The notes: generated by a model from the letters alone, not told the origin. Positions 42,880 through 54,999 are shown, numbered from the stretch's first letter. The stretch: 60,000 nucleotides of DNA from Symsagittifera roscoffensis (GCF_963678635.1 NC_087069.1:25720303-25780302), one strand, 5' to 3'. Translations and numbers: made by a program.

Positions 42880-44583
42880 CTATAGCCTTAGTGTCAGCTC
42901 CCCATTTCTAAACTCGTCGCGCGTCGTGTTAATTGCCGGTCTCTCTTTCCTAATGTGCAGCGCCACTAATGTAAGTAACTTAAGGCTGCTGGACGCCAGG
43001 TCAATTATCTTCCATTTAAACTCCGACTCACCACTCTCACTACCACACTGCCGTATATGCTGTCCAACTATGGTATCCTCTTTTCGGTGTTCCTCAAGCC
43101 TTGTGGTGAGATGTCGGGCCGTCTGGCCAGCATAGATGGATTTGACCCATAACATTCAAATCTGTACACCACTTTTGATTTCAGTTCACTGGAAAAAGAG
43201 GATTTTAGATAGGGCATGCAAGTTTTCATTTTCCTCGTCGTGAAATTTATCTGCGCATTGGTGATATCGCGCTCTTTTTTTTGCTAATGTCTGACTGTAT
43301 TTCCCCCTATATTGGACCATCAAGATGGGTGGTGAATCACTGCTATAATCACAGGACTTCTTTTTCTCAGCCATGTTTTGTTTGCTTTTGCCCTCCCTGA
43401 TGATCTTTTCAAGGGCATGCGACGCAACCCGCGACAACCAACTTTCCGGATATTGGTTATCCAACCACTGTTCACCGTTGATTTTCATCGCTTCATCATA
43501 TTCTTCCCATGTTGACGCACTGCGGAAAACCCGGTGAACAGTTCGTTCAATCACACTTCTCTTGTACTGAAGGGGGGCGCAGCTTCTAAAATTTAGTTTG
43601 ATACCTGTATCTGTTGGTCTTTGATACCACTCACAAAAAATTTTCCTCCTTTTTTCTATACTAAATTGTAAATCCAAAAATGCCAATTTCCCGTTTGTGT
43701 TCTTTATGCACCTTCGCCAACCCATAAAGCATGGCGGGCTGCCCCCAAGTAGACCTCGTGTAGAGATTCTCACTTATTCTGTCTTTTTTCCTCATAGCCA
43801 ACAACTCCTTATTGATGTCTCTTTCTATCTTCAAAAAAATTATCACATCACGTACATTTGAATCTAATGTATCAGACAACTTGTTCCTCATTAAACAAAA
43901 ACCCACGCCCTCGTCATATGGTACCGCAACTAATCCGTTACTCTTCAGATACTTTCAGGCCTTCTCAACGCCCTTGTCAGATGGTGTTTATTTCACCATT
44001 TTAGCATAGGCTTTTGTCACAGCTTCGATCTCACAAATGGCCTCCACATGGACGTTACGATTTTTGAGATCCGATAGAAAGATGTCAATATCGGCGAGAA
44101 AATGTGTCTCATTAAATTTATCTACGACGGGATGTTTCGGCCCTAATGCCAACACTTGTAGTACCCGATTGGGTAATTCAACATCATCAAGAGCTTTTAC
44201 CGAACCCTCACCTTGCTTTCATAGAGTCGGTCTTGCCTTTCTGATAGTTTCATTGGCTTCTTCTGTTGGGTCTCTTTGACTGTTGTTGTTTGTCTTTGTC
44301 CTCTGACACTTAGGTATTTCCTTACCGAAGGCCAAAAATTCTCGTCTACACCCATCTGTACTGCGTCTCTCGCCCTTTCTAGTTTGATTTCAACGTTTTT
44401 CTCATCTGTCCTCGCCTTGCTAATCTCCGTTCTTAGAAGTTTTGTCTGAAAACTGTGTACCGCTTGGTTCAAAAACATCCCATTTTTCGGTACCCTGAAC
44501 CTCAAAAAATCAAGTATAATGTCGTTTTGTAGACAAACTCTCAACAACTTAACACGTTGGTGACATTTGAAACTAATAGGCAA
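42880..44583 (-). mobile_element. Penelope-like element with GIY-YIG endonuclease, degenerate
   Basis: Sense order on the minus strand: 44583-44197, an N-terminal region with F-L-R-F-R-V-P-K-N-G-M-F; about 44190-43980, with L-A-L-G-P-K-H-P-V; 43906-43661, the RT start with Y-G-L-A-K-V-H-K; 43773-43186, with F-L-D-L-Q-F-S-I-E and the Penelope hallmark Y-Q-R-P-T-D-T, then Y-K-R-S-V-I; finally 43155-42880, a GIY-YIG nuclease with Y-R-F-E-C-Y (just upstream, shifted frame), I-Y-A-G-Q-T-A-R-H-L-T-T-R-L-E-E-H. The RT palm (YxDD) between 43700 and 43770 is missing through an internal deletion. The nuclease core is in frame to its stop. The L-G-P-K, P-T-D-T and GIY-YIG combination is specific to Penelope-like elements. 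Confidence 0.82.
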
Positions 44584-46040
44584 ATACTAAAAAATGTAGA
44601 AGTCCTTTTTCCGGCACTACAACATGCACTGGTAAACTCAAATAAACATCCCTCGAATATATATGTTAACAACAAGGTTTTGACGTCTACAGAAAGCAAA
44701 ACGCAAGGTGATCCCTTCGCGATGGCTATCTACGGAATAGGGATAATCCCACTGATCGAGCTCCTGCAAAAACCAATTGTAACCCAAAAATGGTACGCAG
44801 ATGACAGAAGGGCTGCAGGTGATCTTAAGAGTCTCCGTGCAATACTGGACAACCTGGATGTGCACGGAACGGCTTTCGGCTACCATGTGAAGCCTTCCAA
44901 GTGCCAACTCATAACACAGAAAAACTGCCGGGGAAAAGCCATGAGGTCATTCGAAAGCTGAAATATTACAATGGTAGATGGTTTTAGAGTCCTTGGATCA
45001 CTTATAAGAACACTATCATCATTCGATAAAAACACTGAAAGCAAAATGAATAGCACAACTACCCTAAAAAATGCTTTCCAAATTAGCTAAGACATCCCCG
45101 AAAAATGAATACTCCTGCTACACAAGGGTAGTTCAGAATAAATTAAGTTTTGAAACTGAAACAACTACGGAAGCCTTTCAGAAAATGGATGAAACTGAGA
45201 AAAACGTAAAACAGCCAGTAATTCCTAAGCTATTTGCGATCCGTTACAAAATAGTGATCCAGAAATAGCTGAAACGGAGCAAACTCTGATACATAGAATT
45301 ATCAAGACTGAGGGACAGTTCACCAAACTGTCGAAAAAGGCTAAATTTATGGAAAAAATCCTCATCAGAAAAAATCCAACAATAAATCTAACATCACAGA
45401 AAGGAGCATTGAATCAGCTAAACTGGCTACCTTTATGAAAATACAATTTTTCCCTCAACAAATCAGAGTATAAAATGGTTTACATCTGAGATATGCATGG
45501 AAACCACCAAACACTCAGCATGCATGCTCATGTGGGCAATCGTTCACAGTAACCCACTCTCTAAACTGCCCCAAAGATGGATACACTCACCACTTCAATC
45601 GTTGGAAGGCGAAAGCTTTCAAAACAAAACAACCAATACTGAAGTTGACATCAAAGCAAATGAACTTTGGGAAGGCTGATTAAGCCGAAACTTTTTCAAT
45701 GGAAAAACTATCATCCCCCATGCTAGATCCTGCCGTAAAACTGTATCTGACGTAAAACTGTAACAGCAGCTTTGCTCCACTGGTTTTTGAGTGTAGTGGA
45801 GGAGCAGCACCAAAAAACGTCCAGAAACTAGCAGAAAAATTGAGCGAAAATTGGAACTAGTCATACTCTGACACAATAAACTTTATAAGAACCAAAACAA
45901 AACTTGCACTTTTGAGGAGCTTAATCCTCTGCCTGAGAGTTTGCAAAAAAACTTAAAAAAACAAAAATAGACAATTTCATCAGTGCTATAATTTAGTAGG
46001 GTAGATTTTAATTGACAATTCTCTGGATGATTTAAAATCG
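44557..46040 (+). mobile_element. RT element A (same family as 46965-48110)
   Basis: 44557-44961 has RT motifs T-Q-G-D-P-F-A-M-A-I-Y and W-Y-A-D-D, then G-Y-H-V-K-P-S-K-C. 45071-45268 has K-L-A-K-T-S-P-K-N-E-Y-S-C-Y and E-K-N-V-K. Frames break at about 45000, 45270 and 45430; later blocks are L-N-K-S-E-Y (about 45455) and S-L-E-G-E-S-F (about 45600) with V-D-I-K-A-N-E-L-W-E. The 3' part matches the end of element B including untranslated sequence (TTGACAATTCTCTGGATG, about 46011-46028). Upstream fingers of RT are absent, so it is 5' truncated at the Penelope boundary. The C-terminal D-I-K-A-N-x-L-W pattern may be a restriction-like nuclease. Confidence 0.65.
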
Positions 46041-46964
46041 AATTGATCTAATCATAAAATTTTGCCAATTTGTTTATAAAGTGTTTGTATGGCCTTATCC
46101 AACCTGTGCACGGACCGTCGCATGACGAAAGGGCCCCTTTCAATTGACTGTTTTTGGAGTAAACAATTGAACCCTTTTTGTAGAGTTTTCATTGACCTCT
46201 TTTTTAAAATTTTTTCTGGGTAGATAACGCTATTGGATAGTTGGAACAAAACAAGTTGAAAAATTGCAATAATTGAAAACTCTTGAGCGCAGTTGAATTT
46301 TTGAAAATTTGCCAAACCTCAAGGATTTTTTTCTCAAAAAAAGAAGAAGAAAGAAAGAAGAACACTTCACTTCAATTACTGTATAAAAATCGAAACATAA
46401 ATAAAGTAAAATGTATTAAAGATGAGTTCAAAAGTTCATATAATATCACGGTTACTTAACTTAATTTTTCGTCCTTTATCTTTTAGCATATTGAAAAACC
46501 TACGAAGTTTCGCAAATTACTGGAAATTTTATAAAACCTAAAACGTGAAATAAAGTAAAGTCAATTTAAGATGATCAAAAAAGGCTTTAGTTAGTCTTTA
46601 GCTTAAGTTAGTTTAAAAAACGATTTGAAATAGAATATAAAACTTGGTTAAACAAACTGCAAATTTCAAATAAATTCTCCAGTTTTTAATGCCGTACGGG
46701 TAACGTACTTTTGATGTCTCAAATTTGACTTCCGTTTTACCGAGTCCTTGCAAAAGCAACTGGATGAGGAAGATACTGGAAGAAAAAGAATGACTGTATC
46801 AACAATTCTAATTTAGTTCTAATTGCTGAAAAGATTTTTTAATTAAAGTTTATTGAAGAATGGAAAAGACTAAAAAACAAAGGTCAATAAAATTGGCTCT
46901 TTATTCATGCGACAGTATGTACACAGGCTGGATAGGAAGTACCAACGCTATTTAAATACATAGG
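46041..46964. other. AT-rich stretch between convergent elements A and B
   Basis: Contains a purine run (about 46336-46362, AAGAAGAAAGAAAG) and nothing else recognised. Confidence 0.5.
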
Positions 46965-48110
46965 CTAAATTTTATGAATAAATCAAGACAATTTTAATGC
47001 ATCCAGAGAATTGTCAATTAAATTCTATCCTCCTCGATTATAGCACAGATAAAATTGTCTATGTTGAATGTATTTTTTAAAAATTTGCACCCCTGAGGCG
47101 GAGGATTGCACTCCTCAGAAGTGCAAAAATTTTTTTATCTTATAAAGTTAATTGTGTCCGAGTATGATTCGTTCCGTTTATCGCTTAGTTTCTCTGCTAG
47201 TTTCTGTACTGTTTTTGTAGATCCTGCAGCTGCTCCTCCGTCACACGCAAAAGATAGTGGAACAAAGGTGCTGTGTTCCACATCGCGAATTCCTTGTTGG
47301 TTTTTTAATTTTTTGACAGTCTCACGATATTTGTAGGCGTCAGATATAGATTTAGGGCAGGATTTAGTAAGGGGGGTTGAAAACTTTTACGCCGAAACAG
47401 GTTCGGCTTATTCGGCCTCACCAATGTCCTATTGCCTTGATGTCAAGTCGAGCGTCATCTTCAGTAGTGGTTGTTCTGTTGTGAAATCTTTCGCCTTCCA
47501 ACGATTGAAGTTTCGGCTCTATTTCAACATCATGGCACAGTTCGTCTAGGAGTGTAGCAAAGGTATCGCGAATTTCATTATGTTTTATGTGAGTATTTCC
47601 ACCTTTGGGACAGTGTAGAGAGTGGGTAAGTGTGAACGGTTGTCCATATAAGCATGTATGTGAAGTGTTTGGTGGTTCCCATCAAAATCTCAGATGTAAA
47701 CAAACTTTAAACTCTGATTTGTGGAAAAATAGTAATTTTTTAAGGGTAACACGTTTAGCCAATTCGATTCTCCTTTCTTTGATGCTAGATTCACTGTCAG
47801 CTTTTTTTTCTGATGAGCAATTTTCCATAATTTTAGCCTTTTTTGAGAGTGTGATTTTCGATCTTTCAGTTTTGATGTTTCTATTTATCAGAGTTTGTTC
47901 CGTTTCCGCTATTTCTGGATCACTGTTTTCTAAGTGATCACAAATGGCTCGTGATCACTCATAATTTCTGAAAAAGTCCATGTTACTGAGGAGTTCTAAT
48001 CCTCCCATTCTTAGTGATAGCGCAAAAAGGTTGCGATCTTCAATGGTTTTTCCAGTAATACTAGGAAATAGCTGCTGTCTTACGTTTTTCTCAATTTGTT
48101 ACATTTTTTA
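46965..48110 (-). mobile_element. RT element B, C-terminal part, minus strand
   Basis: The minus-strand translation, with frameshifts, reads in order: I-E-K-N-V-R-Q-Q-L ... L-R-M-G-G-L-E-L-L (about 48090-47980), a C-P-K-G-G-N-T-H zinc-like block, V-E-I-E-P-K-L-Q-S-L-E-G-E-R-F (about 47530), T-T-E-D-D-A-R-L-D-I-K (about 47440-47470), F-x-V-K-V-F-N-P, and V-E-H-S-T-F-V-P-L-S-F-A-C-D-G-G (about 47250). The last blocks resemble a PD-(D/E)xK pattern (R-L-D ... D/G-V-K). The 3' UTR is shared with element A. Plus-strand ORFs at 47106-47336 and 47605-47937 are antisense shadows. Confidence 0.68.
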
Positions 48111-48631
48111 TGCTTCTTGTTATCAAGTTGTTCTTGTTACAAAGCTTAAAATTTTTTGAGCTCCCTTTGTGTAGCAGCAGAAACCATTTTGTGGTGATGT
48201 TGTAGCTATTTTGGAAAAGAAAAATGAACGCAAGAAAACATTTAAGAAAAAACGCTGACTTTCTTGAAAAATCCTCAACTTTCGAATTTCGAAAAAAAAA
48301 TTGATGCCATTTAATTTATTTGAAATTTTAGACCAATTGCTATTATGATAGCAACTAGAGAAATCAGGATGAATAGGTAAAGTTTTTATTCCGCAGAAAA
48401 TCTAAGAATTAAATTCCATTTTCTAAACTAGGAAGCGTTTTCACATTTCCACGTTCATACTTGAAGAGTGCTATTTAACAGATGAATTTCAATTTAACTC
48501 AAAAAATGCAATTATACCTAAGTGTTTGCATAAATGCATCAAGATGTATAATCTGTAGTTATTAGAGACTTTTAAGACTGTTCCTAAAAAAATTTAAAAA
48601 GACTTTTGAAATGCATTTTACTGAAGTGCTT
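48111..48631. other. AT-rich stretch without a gene
   Basis: Nothing recognised. Confidence 0.5.
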
Positions 48632-48896
48632 TCATATATGCATTAATTTTTGTTTGAATGCACGTCTGTAGTTATTAGAGAATCTATAGACTTTTCCTAA
48701 TGTCAAGTCGTGCCTCATCTTCAGTTGTGTTTGAGCAATTGACAAAGCTTTTGCTTTGCAACGGCTGAAGTTCCGGCTCATTCTCGCCGTCAGGGAATCG
48801 TTCCCACCACACAGGAAAATTTTCAGGTTCACCGTTGAAAATGAGCCGTTTCTTTTGTTCGGAATCCATTAATTTGTTGTTGCTTGGCAACTTCAA
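48632..48896 (-). pseudogene. Chimeric fragment: Copia-like gag start joined to element-B-type C-terminus
   Basis: The minus frame 48896-48684 starts M-D-S-E-Q-K-K-R-L-I-F-N-G-E-P-E-N-F-P, like the N-terminus of Copia-type Gag proteins, and then runs directly into E-N-E-P-E-L-Q-P-L-Q ... T-T-E-D-E-A-R-L-D-I, a match to element B. Short and truncated on both sides. The Gag assignment rests on a few residues. Confidence 0.4.
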
Positions 48897-48899
48897 TCT

Positions 48900-50288
48900 C
48901 TCATAAACTATTTTATTAGTAGAAACCGAAGTTGCTTTGAAACTTGCCTACAGGACAAACAAGATATGTGATGTGGAAACTATGCGGACAAAATTTCAGT
49001 AGAATAACGGAAATTCAAAAGTTAAATTTTTACTGAACATGTTTTTCAATTGCTTTTATACTGAAAAAACGTGTTCCAGCCTGGCGTCAAACTCCGGGCC
49101 TTAGAGTACAAAGGCATCGGTGTAACACTAGTTGAAATTGGAAGGCAACTGAAGGTTATGATTATTCGATGAAAAAGCAAGTTGATGAGACGTTAAAACG
49201 TTAAAAAAAGTTGTTTACTGGATAAAACCTTGTTACTGGAGTTTTTGCCCATTAATCAACTCCATACAAATTCATTATGCCCTGAAATTTAAGCTGAAAC
49301 CATTCAATTGAAAATCTGCAAAAAAAAATAACAATCAGACATTTAAAAGACTAAAAGACTATAAAAAATCAATATCAAAATCAAAACTAAAATTGTCGAG
49401 AAAAAACAGTTTCAAAGGAAGCAAAACTTATTTTTTAAAATGTAATTGAGATACTAGGCCAAAAACCACACATTAAAAAAATAAACTTTTTTTCACGAAG
49501 ACATTTTAAAACAAACTCTCCTTGAAAAAATATCTTTCTTTTTGAAACTAATTCTTAGTGACGGCGATTCAGTAGCAGATTCAGATGCTGAGAAAAACGT
49601 GAAGGAAAGCAAAAATTGAGAAGATTTGAGATTAAGCCAACCAGACTGAGAAAAGTAACACAAGCACAAAATAAACCTGAAATGAAAAAAAAAACTGAAA
49701 AGATTTGATATGATCCTTTGGTTTTGCGAGATATTTCAACTTGGTGGCGCTTACATTCCTATGATTCTTTAAAAAAAATCTTCGTGAAAGCTTTCATACT
49801 TAAAAGTGCTCAGTACGCAGGCGCATTCGCAGCCAGTGATAAGACGGCAATTCTCTGTTTCAGAAAATCCCTGCTCTGTGTTCCTCTCGTTTTACTAGGA
49901 GGAGCTTTCAGGAGGACGTTTTTTTAAGTACTAATCTTAGTTGACTTCCTAGTCCTTGTGGAATATGCTCAAACGCAGTTATTAACTCCGAAACGACCGA
50001 AGCCGAAGTATCAAATTGTGGAAATGTCAACAGAGAATTAATTGAAGCTAGCGGCCCTTGCGTTGAAATTTTTCATGATTCCGAAAGCTAAAGCCGGCGG
50101 CATTTTAAGCCAAAATTAACGGCTGGAAAAAATGGAATCATTACTTCACTCTCTATTTGTCAGTTTTACAATGTTTAACTTCAGCCGCAGCCATTTCGGA
50201 GTATCCTTCTGAGTCTCGGCTCGTTCTTTGAAGGACTAGAAAGTCAAAAGCATTACATCCCACAACGCCTATCCTGATAGCGTTGAAC
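48900..50288. other. Stretch without a recognised gene
   Basis: AT-rich. A short segment near 49080-49125 has a tRNA T-arm-like pattern but no complete fold. The 69-codon ORF at 49718-49927 has no recognisable features. Confidence 0.45.
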
Positions 50289-50733
50289 CTTTATACAGGG
50301 GCGGATTTAGGGGGGGGGGGGCGGACGCCCCCCCCCCCCCTCAGGGATTCGAACCCCTGCCAACCCAAAGGGTCCCCCCTTTGGTACTTTTTAAGAAATC
50401 CAATTTTGGCCGACCGACCCTAAAATTTTTCTAAAGGCGCCTTCGGCGCCAATATATACTAGTTTTGAGGGGGAGCGCGCGCCAAAAAACGGGTTTTTTT
50501 TTGTCAAAATTTTCTAAAAAGTGCCCAAAAACGGCTTTTTTGACCTGTTTTTTCAAAAAATTGCCTGCGGCGCAGAAAATTTGGCCAAAACAGGGTCTTA
50601 TTACTGCTTTGGGAGAGCTAGGAAAATCAATCTGATCGACCTAAAAAAAAAAAAAAGGTCGTCAAAATTTTCGAAAATTTTTTGAAAATCCGCCCCCCCT
50701 CGAGAAAATCCTAGATCCGCCCCTGCCTTTATA
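50289..50733. mobile_element. hAT-type MITE (50297-50725) with 8-bp target duplication
   Basis: Termini CAGGGGCGGATTTAGG (50297-50312) and CCTAGATCCGCCCCTG (50710-50725) are inverted repeats matching at 15 of 16 bases, flanked by perfect CCTTTATA duplications (50289-50296 and 50726-50733). Eight-bp duplications and CAGGGG-type ends are hallmarks of hAT elements. It has no transposase. The interior holds long G and C homopolymers that can pair (about 50312-50342), a GGCGCCTTCGGCGCC palindrome (about 50436), and a T-arm-like GGGATTCGAACCCC (50344-50357). Confidence 0.92.
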
Positions 50734-51479
50734 CATCAAATTTTTCTAGTTTCAAAACCGTTTGATAAATTTTGCTAGTTATTCTCACGAAACAGTAGAG
50801 CTAAAAAAAACATAACTTTGACTGCTAGTTGTAAAATGCTTTCATCAGAAAGAAAACTTAGCGCTACTTTACTCGTCAAAAGGTCTAAAAAACAGAATGT
50901 AAAGACCTTGTCTGTGAAACAAATTTTTTTTTACAGAAAATACATTTAATTAAATTGAACGAAGACAAAGAAAAACATCGTCAAATGTGTCAAATAACTC
51001 AACAAAATAACTCAGGATGTTTTGATCCAACCGGGCAATCAAGTTGTGAGCAAATTAAAAGTGGACCAGTACGGCCCTCTACTCTACGGCGCTCGAATTT
51101 TCTTGCTTTATACAAATAACACTGTAACTGTGTCCGTAAACTATAAAATAAGTTTTTTACTCGTCATACCTAACATACGTATCTGTCGAAATCAGTTCCT
51201 TACAATTATAAATTTGTAATTATAAACTCTATCAAAATTTTGAGCTTACATAAAGATCTATGTCGATGACAAAGGGTCTTTCGAAAGTCATTCTTTGGAA
51301 CTAAAACTGAAACTCAATTTACATGAATTAGTCAAAGTGACATCCAAAAGTCTCCATAATCAACATTACAAAAAAGTATACGATATTTCTAGTTAAAGTG
51401 TAGAGACCTTTTCGTCAAATGGACTCCTGAAGGTTCTCAAAAGACTAAGCTTGCAAATGATTCATTCATAAATGACAAT
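50734..51479. other. AT-rich stretch without a gene
   Basis: Nothing recognised. Confidence 0.5.
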
Positions 51480-51727
51480 TTCAATTAGTATTAATTTAAG
51501 ACCATTTATCCACGGGGGAAAGGACCAACACAAGAGCTGTACAGCTCATCACGGCGAACCGCTGTTGTGCCCCTGTTTAAGAACTACATGCACTTTTTTT
51601 TTGGTTATTTTTCTGGGCTGGGTAATGTTGCTTCACCCTCAAGCAACGAGCACGGCTCATGGTGGGCCTCGAACATCCGACCTTTCGATTGAGAGGCGGA
51701 GACGTAACCACTTCACCACCGCTCCCC
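51480..51727 (-). mobile_element. tRNA-headed SINE, minus strand
   Basis: From 51727 leftward the minus strand starts GGGGAGCGGTGGTGAAGTGG, containing an A-box-like TGGTGAAGTGG, and has a B-box-like TGTTCGAGGCC about 50 bases later (about 51664-51676). An unrelated body of about 180 bp follows. The acceptor ends do not pair and the anticodon stem is imperfect, so it is not a functional tRNA gene. The 3' end is placed only roughly. Confidence 0.55.
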
Positions 51728-53856
51728 AAATTAGACTAGGCATCCCCTACACTACGATTTAAAAATTTGAAACCACTCTTATACAAAAACTGATTTTGAT
51801 TAGATGATACAAGCATGAAATATTTATCGCTCTGCTCTAGGGCTATACACTTTTACTGTAACGGGAGCTTACTTACCTCTTTTCGTAATGCTACGATTGA
51901 GTTCAATTCGTAGTTTGTTTTGTATTTTTTTAAATAATCGGTTGGTATTTTTATAAAAGCACAGTTATGGTTAAAAAACACTTCAGTAGATTGCCCAAAA
52001 AGGATTTCATACAACAGTTCAAGCGAAATTTTGACGTTTTTCATGCTGGTGTTGAAGGCAAAAAAATCAAAAATTTTCTTTGAAGTTTTTGTACAACTAA
52101 TCTAAAATAATATTCGTCTTTTGTTCTTTGTGGATAATATTATCGAACATAAAAATTGATCGTTTTTTGTCAATATATTTTATCAAACAAGAAAGATTTC
52201 ATAATAAACCTGCATTGCATTTGATTTATGACAAAACAGTTTTCCTGCAAAACTTCGTGGTTCACTTTGAAAAACCCTGATTGGCCCGTAAAGCTCACAT
52301 TTATGTACCACGACATTTTACCTTTTCACTTGGTTCAAGAGCCCTTATTTCAAAGATTATGATGGCGCTCAAATTAAATCAACCATAGACATAAACAGAC
52401 TATAGTCACTTTCCAACAAGATGTCAGTTTTGACGACTTGAAATTTTTTAACTACACCTTTTGCAACAATTATTTTATAATTTTTACAGGAGTCTTTGTC
52501 AATGACAAACTGTCTTGCAAAATTCATATTTTGAATAACAGAAGAAATCAATAAATTACATCAAACATAGATCCAATCGAAAATTTTTGCAGGCCATCAA
52601 CATTAGTTGTCTATACACCCAAATTAGCATTACTGCAAACCTCTTGGTCCATTTGGAAAATACATGTTTGCTCAGTAAAGCTCACTTTTAAAGTACTAAG
52701 GGACTTGACTCTTTTATTTTACTCCTCCCATTAACGATCTGAAATTGTGAAACCTTCCATGCTCTTGTTATTTTCATGTTGCAATTTTTTTTTTAAATTT
52801 TTCCTCATGTCATACTTTTCATTCTATTTAACTGTGTAACAAACTATTTTTTCTAATATCATTTTGGAACTAGCAATCAAATTAGCTGTCCGCCTTTTTT
52901 ATTCCCTGGTAGATTTTCAATTCATTAGGACTCGGGTTGAAATTGGTCCCCATTTTCGTCTTTTTTTTCAATAAGGGTACTGATTGAGCCCACTTTTTAG
53001 CCAAAGGAGCTAAAAGGACCAAAATTTAAAGAAATTATGCCCAATTTCGGTTCCCAGTTCCTAAGTATGCAGCTGAATGAGCCCAATTCTTCAGAAATGC
53101 GCAGAATTCCCAATTTTTAGAAAAAATTAGCTGAATGGGCCCAATTCTTAGTAAACAGAACTGAATGAGCTCAATTTTTATTCAACTGGGCTCATTCAGT
53201 TTCCTTCTTTAGATTGAATAAACCAAAACAAACGATAACTTTAAGAATTGATACAACAGATATATTACGTGTGTCTTGAGTACTGATTGAGTCGGTTCGA
53301 GCCCCGGCGAAATTGTTTTTGAACGGAAAAGGGCTGAAGGAAGGTAGTTAATGAGCCCATTTTTCTTTAGGCTCCCAATTGAGCACCATAGGGTCTTTTT
53401 CATCCGTGATAATTAGGGTATCAATTGTTGTAGAAGTTGAGCTCAATGGGTTCTTTTTTAATTATGCAAAAAAAGTTTCGACCCGAAAATTAGGTCTGAT
53501 TCTGTAATTCTTCTTTGGCTCTGTTTTAAGTTTTCGTCCCATGAGTAATGCACTCTGTTCCAACTTTTTAGAAAAAATTGTTGTTTTTTCTAAAAATTTA
53601 GCCGGGATAACTCCTTCATGCCACGGGCGATATTGTTAGTTCAAATTCAGACTGACAAAATTTGTTACTTTGCTCACAGCTGCAACAAAATATAACTTTT
53701 TTACAGATTTCGCTGGAAAAAATTATATGAGCAACCGAAGTCAGAAACATTATTCGTTGAGAAGATACGGTGGTTCAAAAATTGCCAATTTAACCAAATT
53801 GAGAAACTTATATGGCGCTAATTAAACTGCGGAAAATGAACTAATGCAAGCTTAAC
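51728..53856. other. AT-rich stretch; degenerate CTGAATGAGCCCAATT repeats in its right part
   Basis: No gene. Between about 52925 and 53460 the motif CTGAATGAGCCCAATTCTT recurs in degenerate form in both orientations, with a 14-bp inverted pair at 53159-53172 and 53188-53201. A T-arm-like GGTTCGAGCCC lies near 53296. Confidence 0.5.
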
Positions 53857-54385
53857 CCGCACTCAGTAAAAAGGTAATAATAGATTATATGAGATTTATT
53901 TGTCAGTCTCCTTAAATTAATTTTTTTTTCACAAATTTTATTGAATTATTGTGCAAACGCCGATTATTTAGTTTTAATTTTGCTCTGTTTTGTGTGCTTT
54001 TCAGTAGGTCACCGAACTAAAGGAAACTGTAATTTTGTGACTTTAGCTTAAACTTAAATGAAATTTGATTTTTACTGTTTTCTTGCAGAATAGCTAAATT
54101 ATATTCCATTATAAATTATTTTTTTTGTGAGATATTATTTTGATAGAAAAAGGAATTATAACCTATTATAATAGATTATAAGAGATTATAAGAGATTTTC
54201 CGAAAAACTATAATCAGTTATAACTGATTATGATTTATTAGAATGTTATTAAAAATGTTTTCATTATAATGGAGTATTAATCGTGTAAACATCAAAACAT
54301 GGCGCTTATAATTAATTATAATTTTGCTAAATGTACGATTTTAATTAAAATATAATTGATTATTTTCTCTTTTTACTGAGTGCGG
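53857..54385. mobile_element. MITE 1 with 17-bp perfect terminal inverted repeats
   Basis: CCGCACTCAGTAAAAAG at 53857-53873 is exactly repeated in inverse at 54369-54385. The interior is rich in ATTATAATCTATTATAA-type sequence (54155-54250) and shares a TTTGTCAGTCTC segment with MITE 2. It has no coding capacity. A target duplication is not clear. Confidence 0.75.
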
Positions 54386-54999
54386 AAATGCTCTGAAAAG
54401 CATTGATAATAAATCTATGATCAAAATTTTGATTTTTCCGCCTTTTTCTGTAAGTTGTAACTTTGTAAGAGACCAATTAAAAAATTTGTGTGGTTCAAAA
54501 AAACTTGTCTGAGAGACAACAAAAACGCCAATATGGCAAAATAAAAAAAAAGCCAAAATTTAGACAGCTCCGACTTTTTCGTAAAATTATCCACTTGCTC
54601 CACTTTCAAAGTCGAAACATAAGTCGAGCACCTCGACCCGGGTACCCAGGATTATTCTGTTTTGCGTTTCACTATACTAACTTCAAAGCTGTCACTGAAC
54701 TTTGCTTCGATAAGGCACTAAAACCACTGTTGATCAAACTGTTATCGAAAGATCGTCAAATAACTATGGCTTTGTTCTAAGCATTATCAGAAGAAATATC
54801 TTTTAGTTTCATATTGACTGGTGGCTCATCCATTTTGATATTGCTAATAATCAGCAAAGTTAGAGTTTCGATGCAAATTAATACTTGTTTGACTGCTGTT
54901 TATCCGTAAACATACTAAGTTGAACCAATAAGTTTTTCAAGCCGAAAGTTTTATTCCTATTTCTCCTGACCAAAAAATCCGAATCTTCATAATCAAAAT
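54386..54999. other. Upstream region of the acyltransferase gene
   Basis: AT-rich. No TATA box, splice leader acceptor or other ORF is assigned with confidence. A 96-codon ORF (54490-54780) has no recognisable features. Confidence 0.4.

Noticed and set aside
47106-47937. Plus-strand ORFs at 47106-47336 and 47605-47937
   Set aside because: They are antisense to the conserved minus-strand coding of RT element B.
51661-51727. Functional tRNA gene
   Set aside because: A- and B-box-like segments are present but the acceptor ends do not pair and the anticodon stem is imperfect; a SINE head fits better.
53280-53320. tRNA-like T-arm GGTTCGAGCCC
   Set aside because: Isolated B-box-like match without an A-box or cloverleaf.
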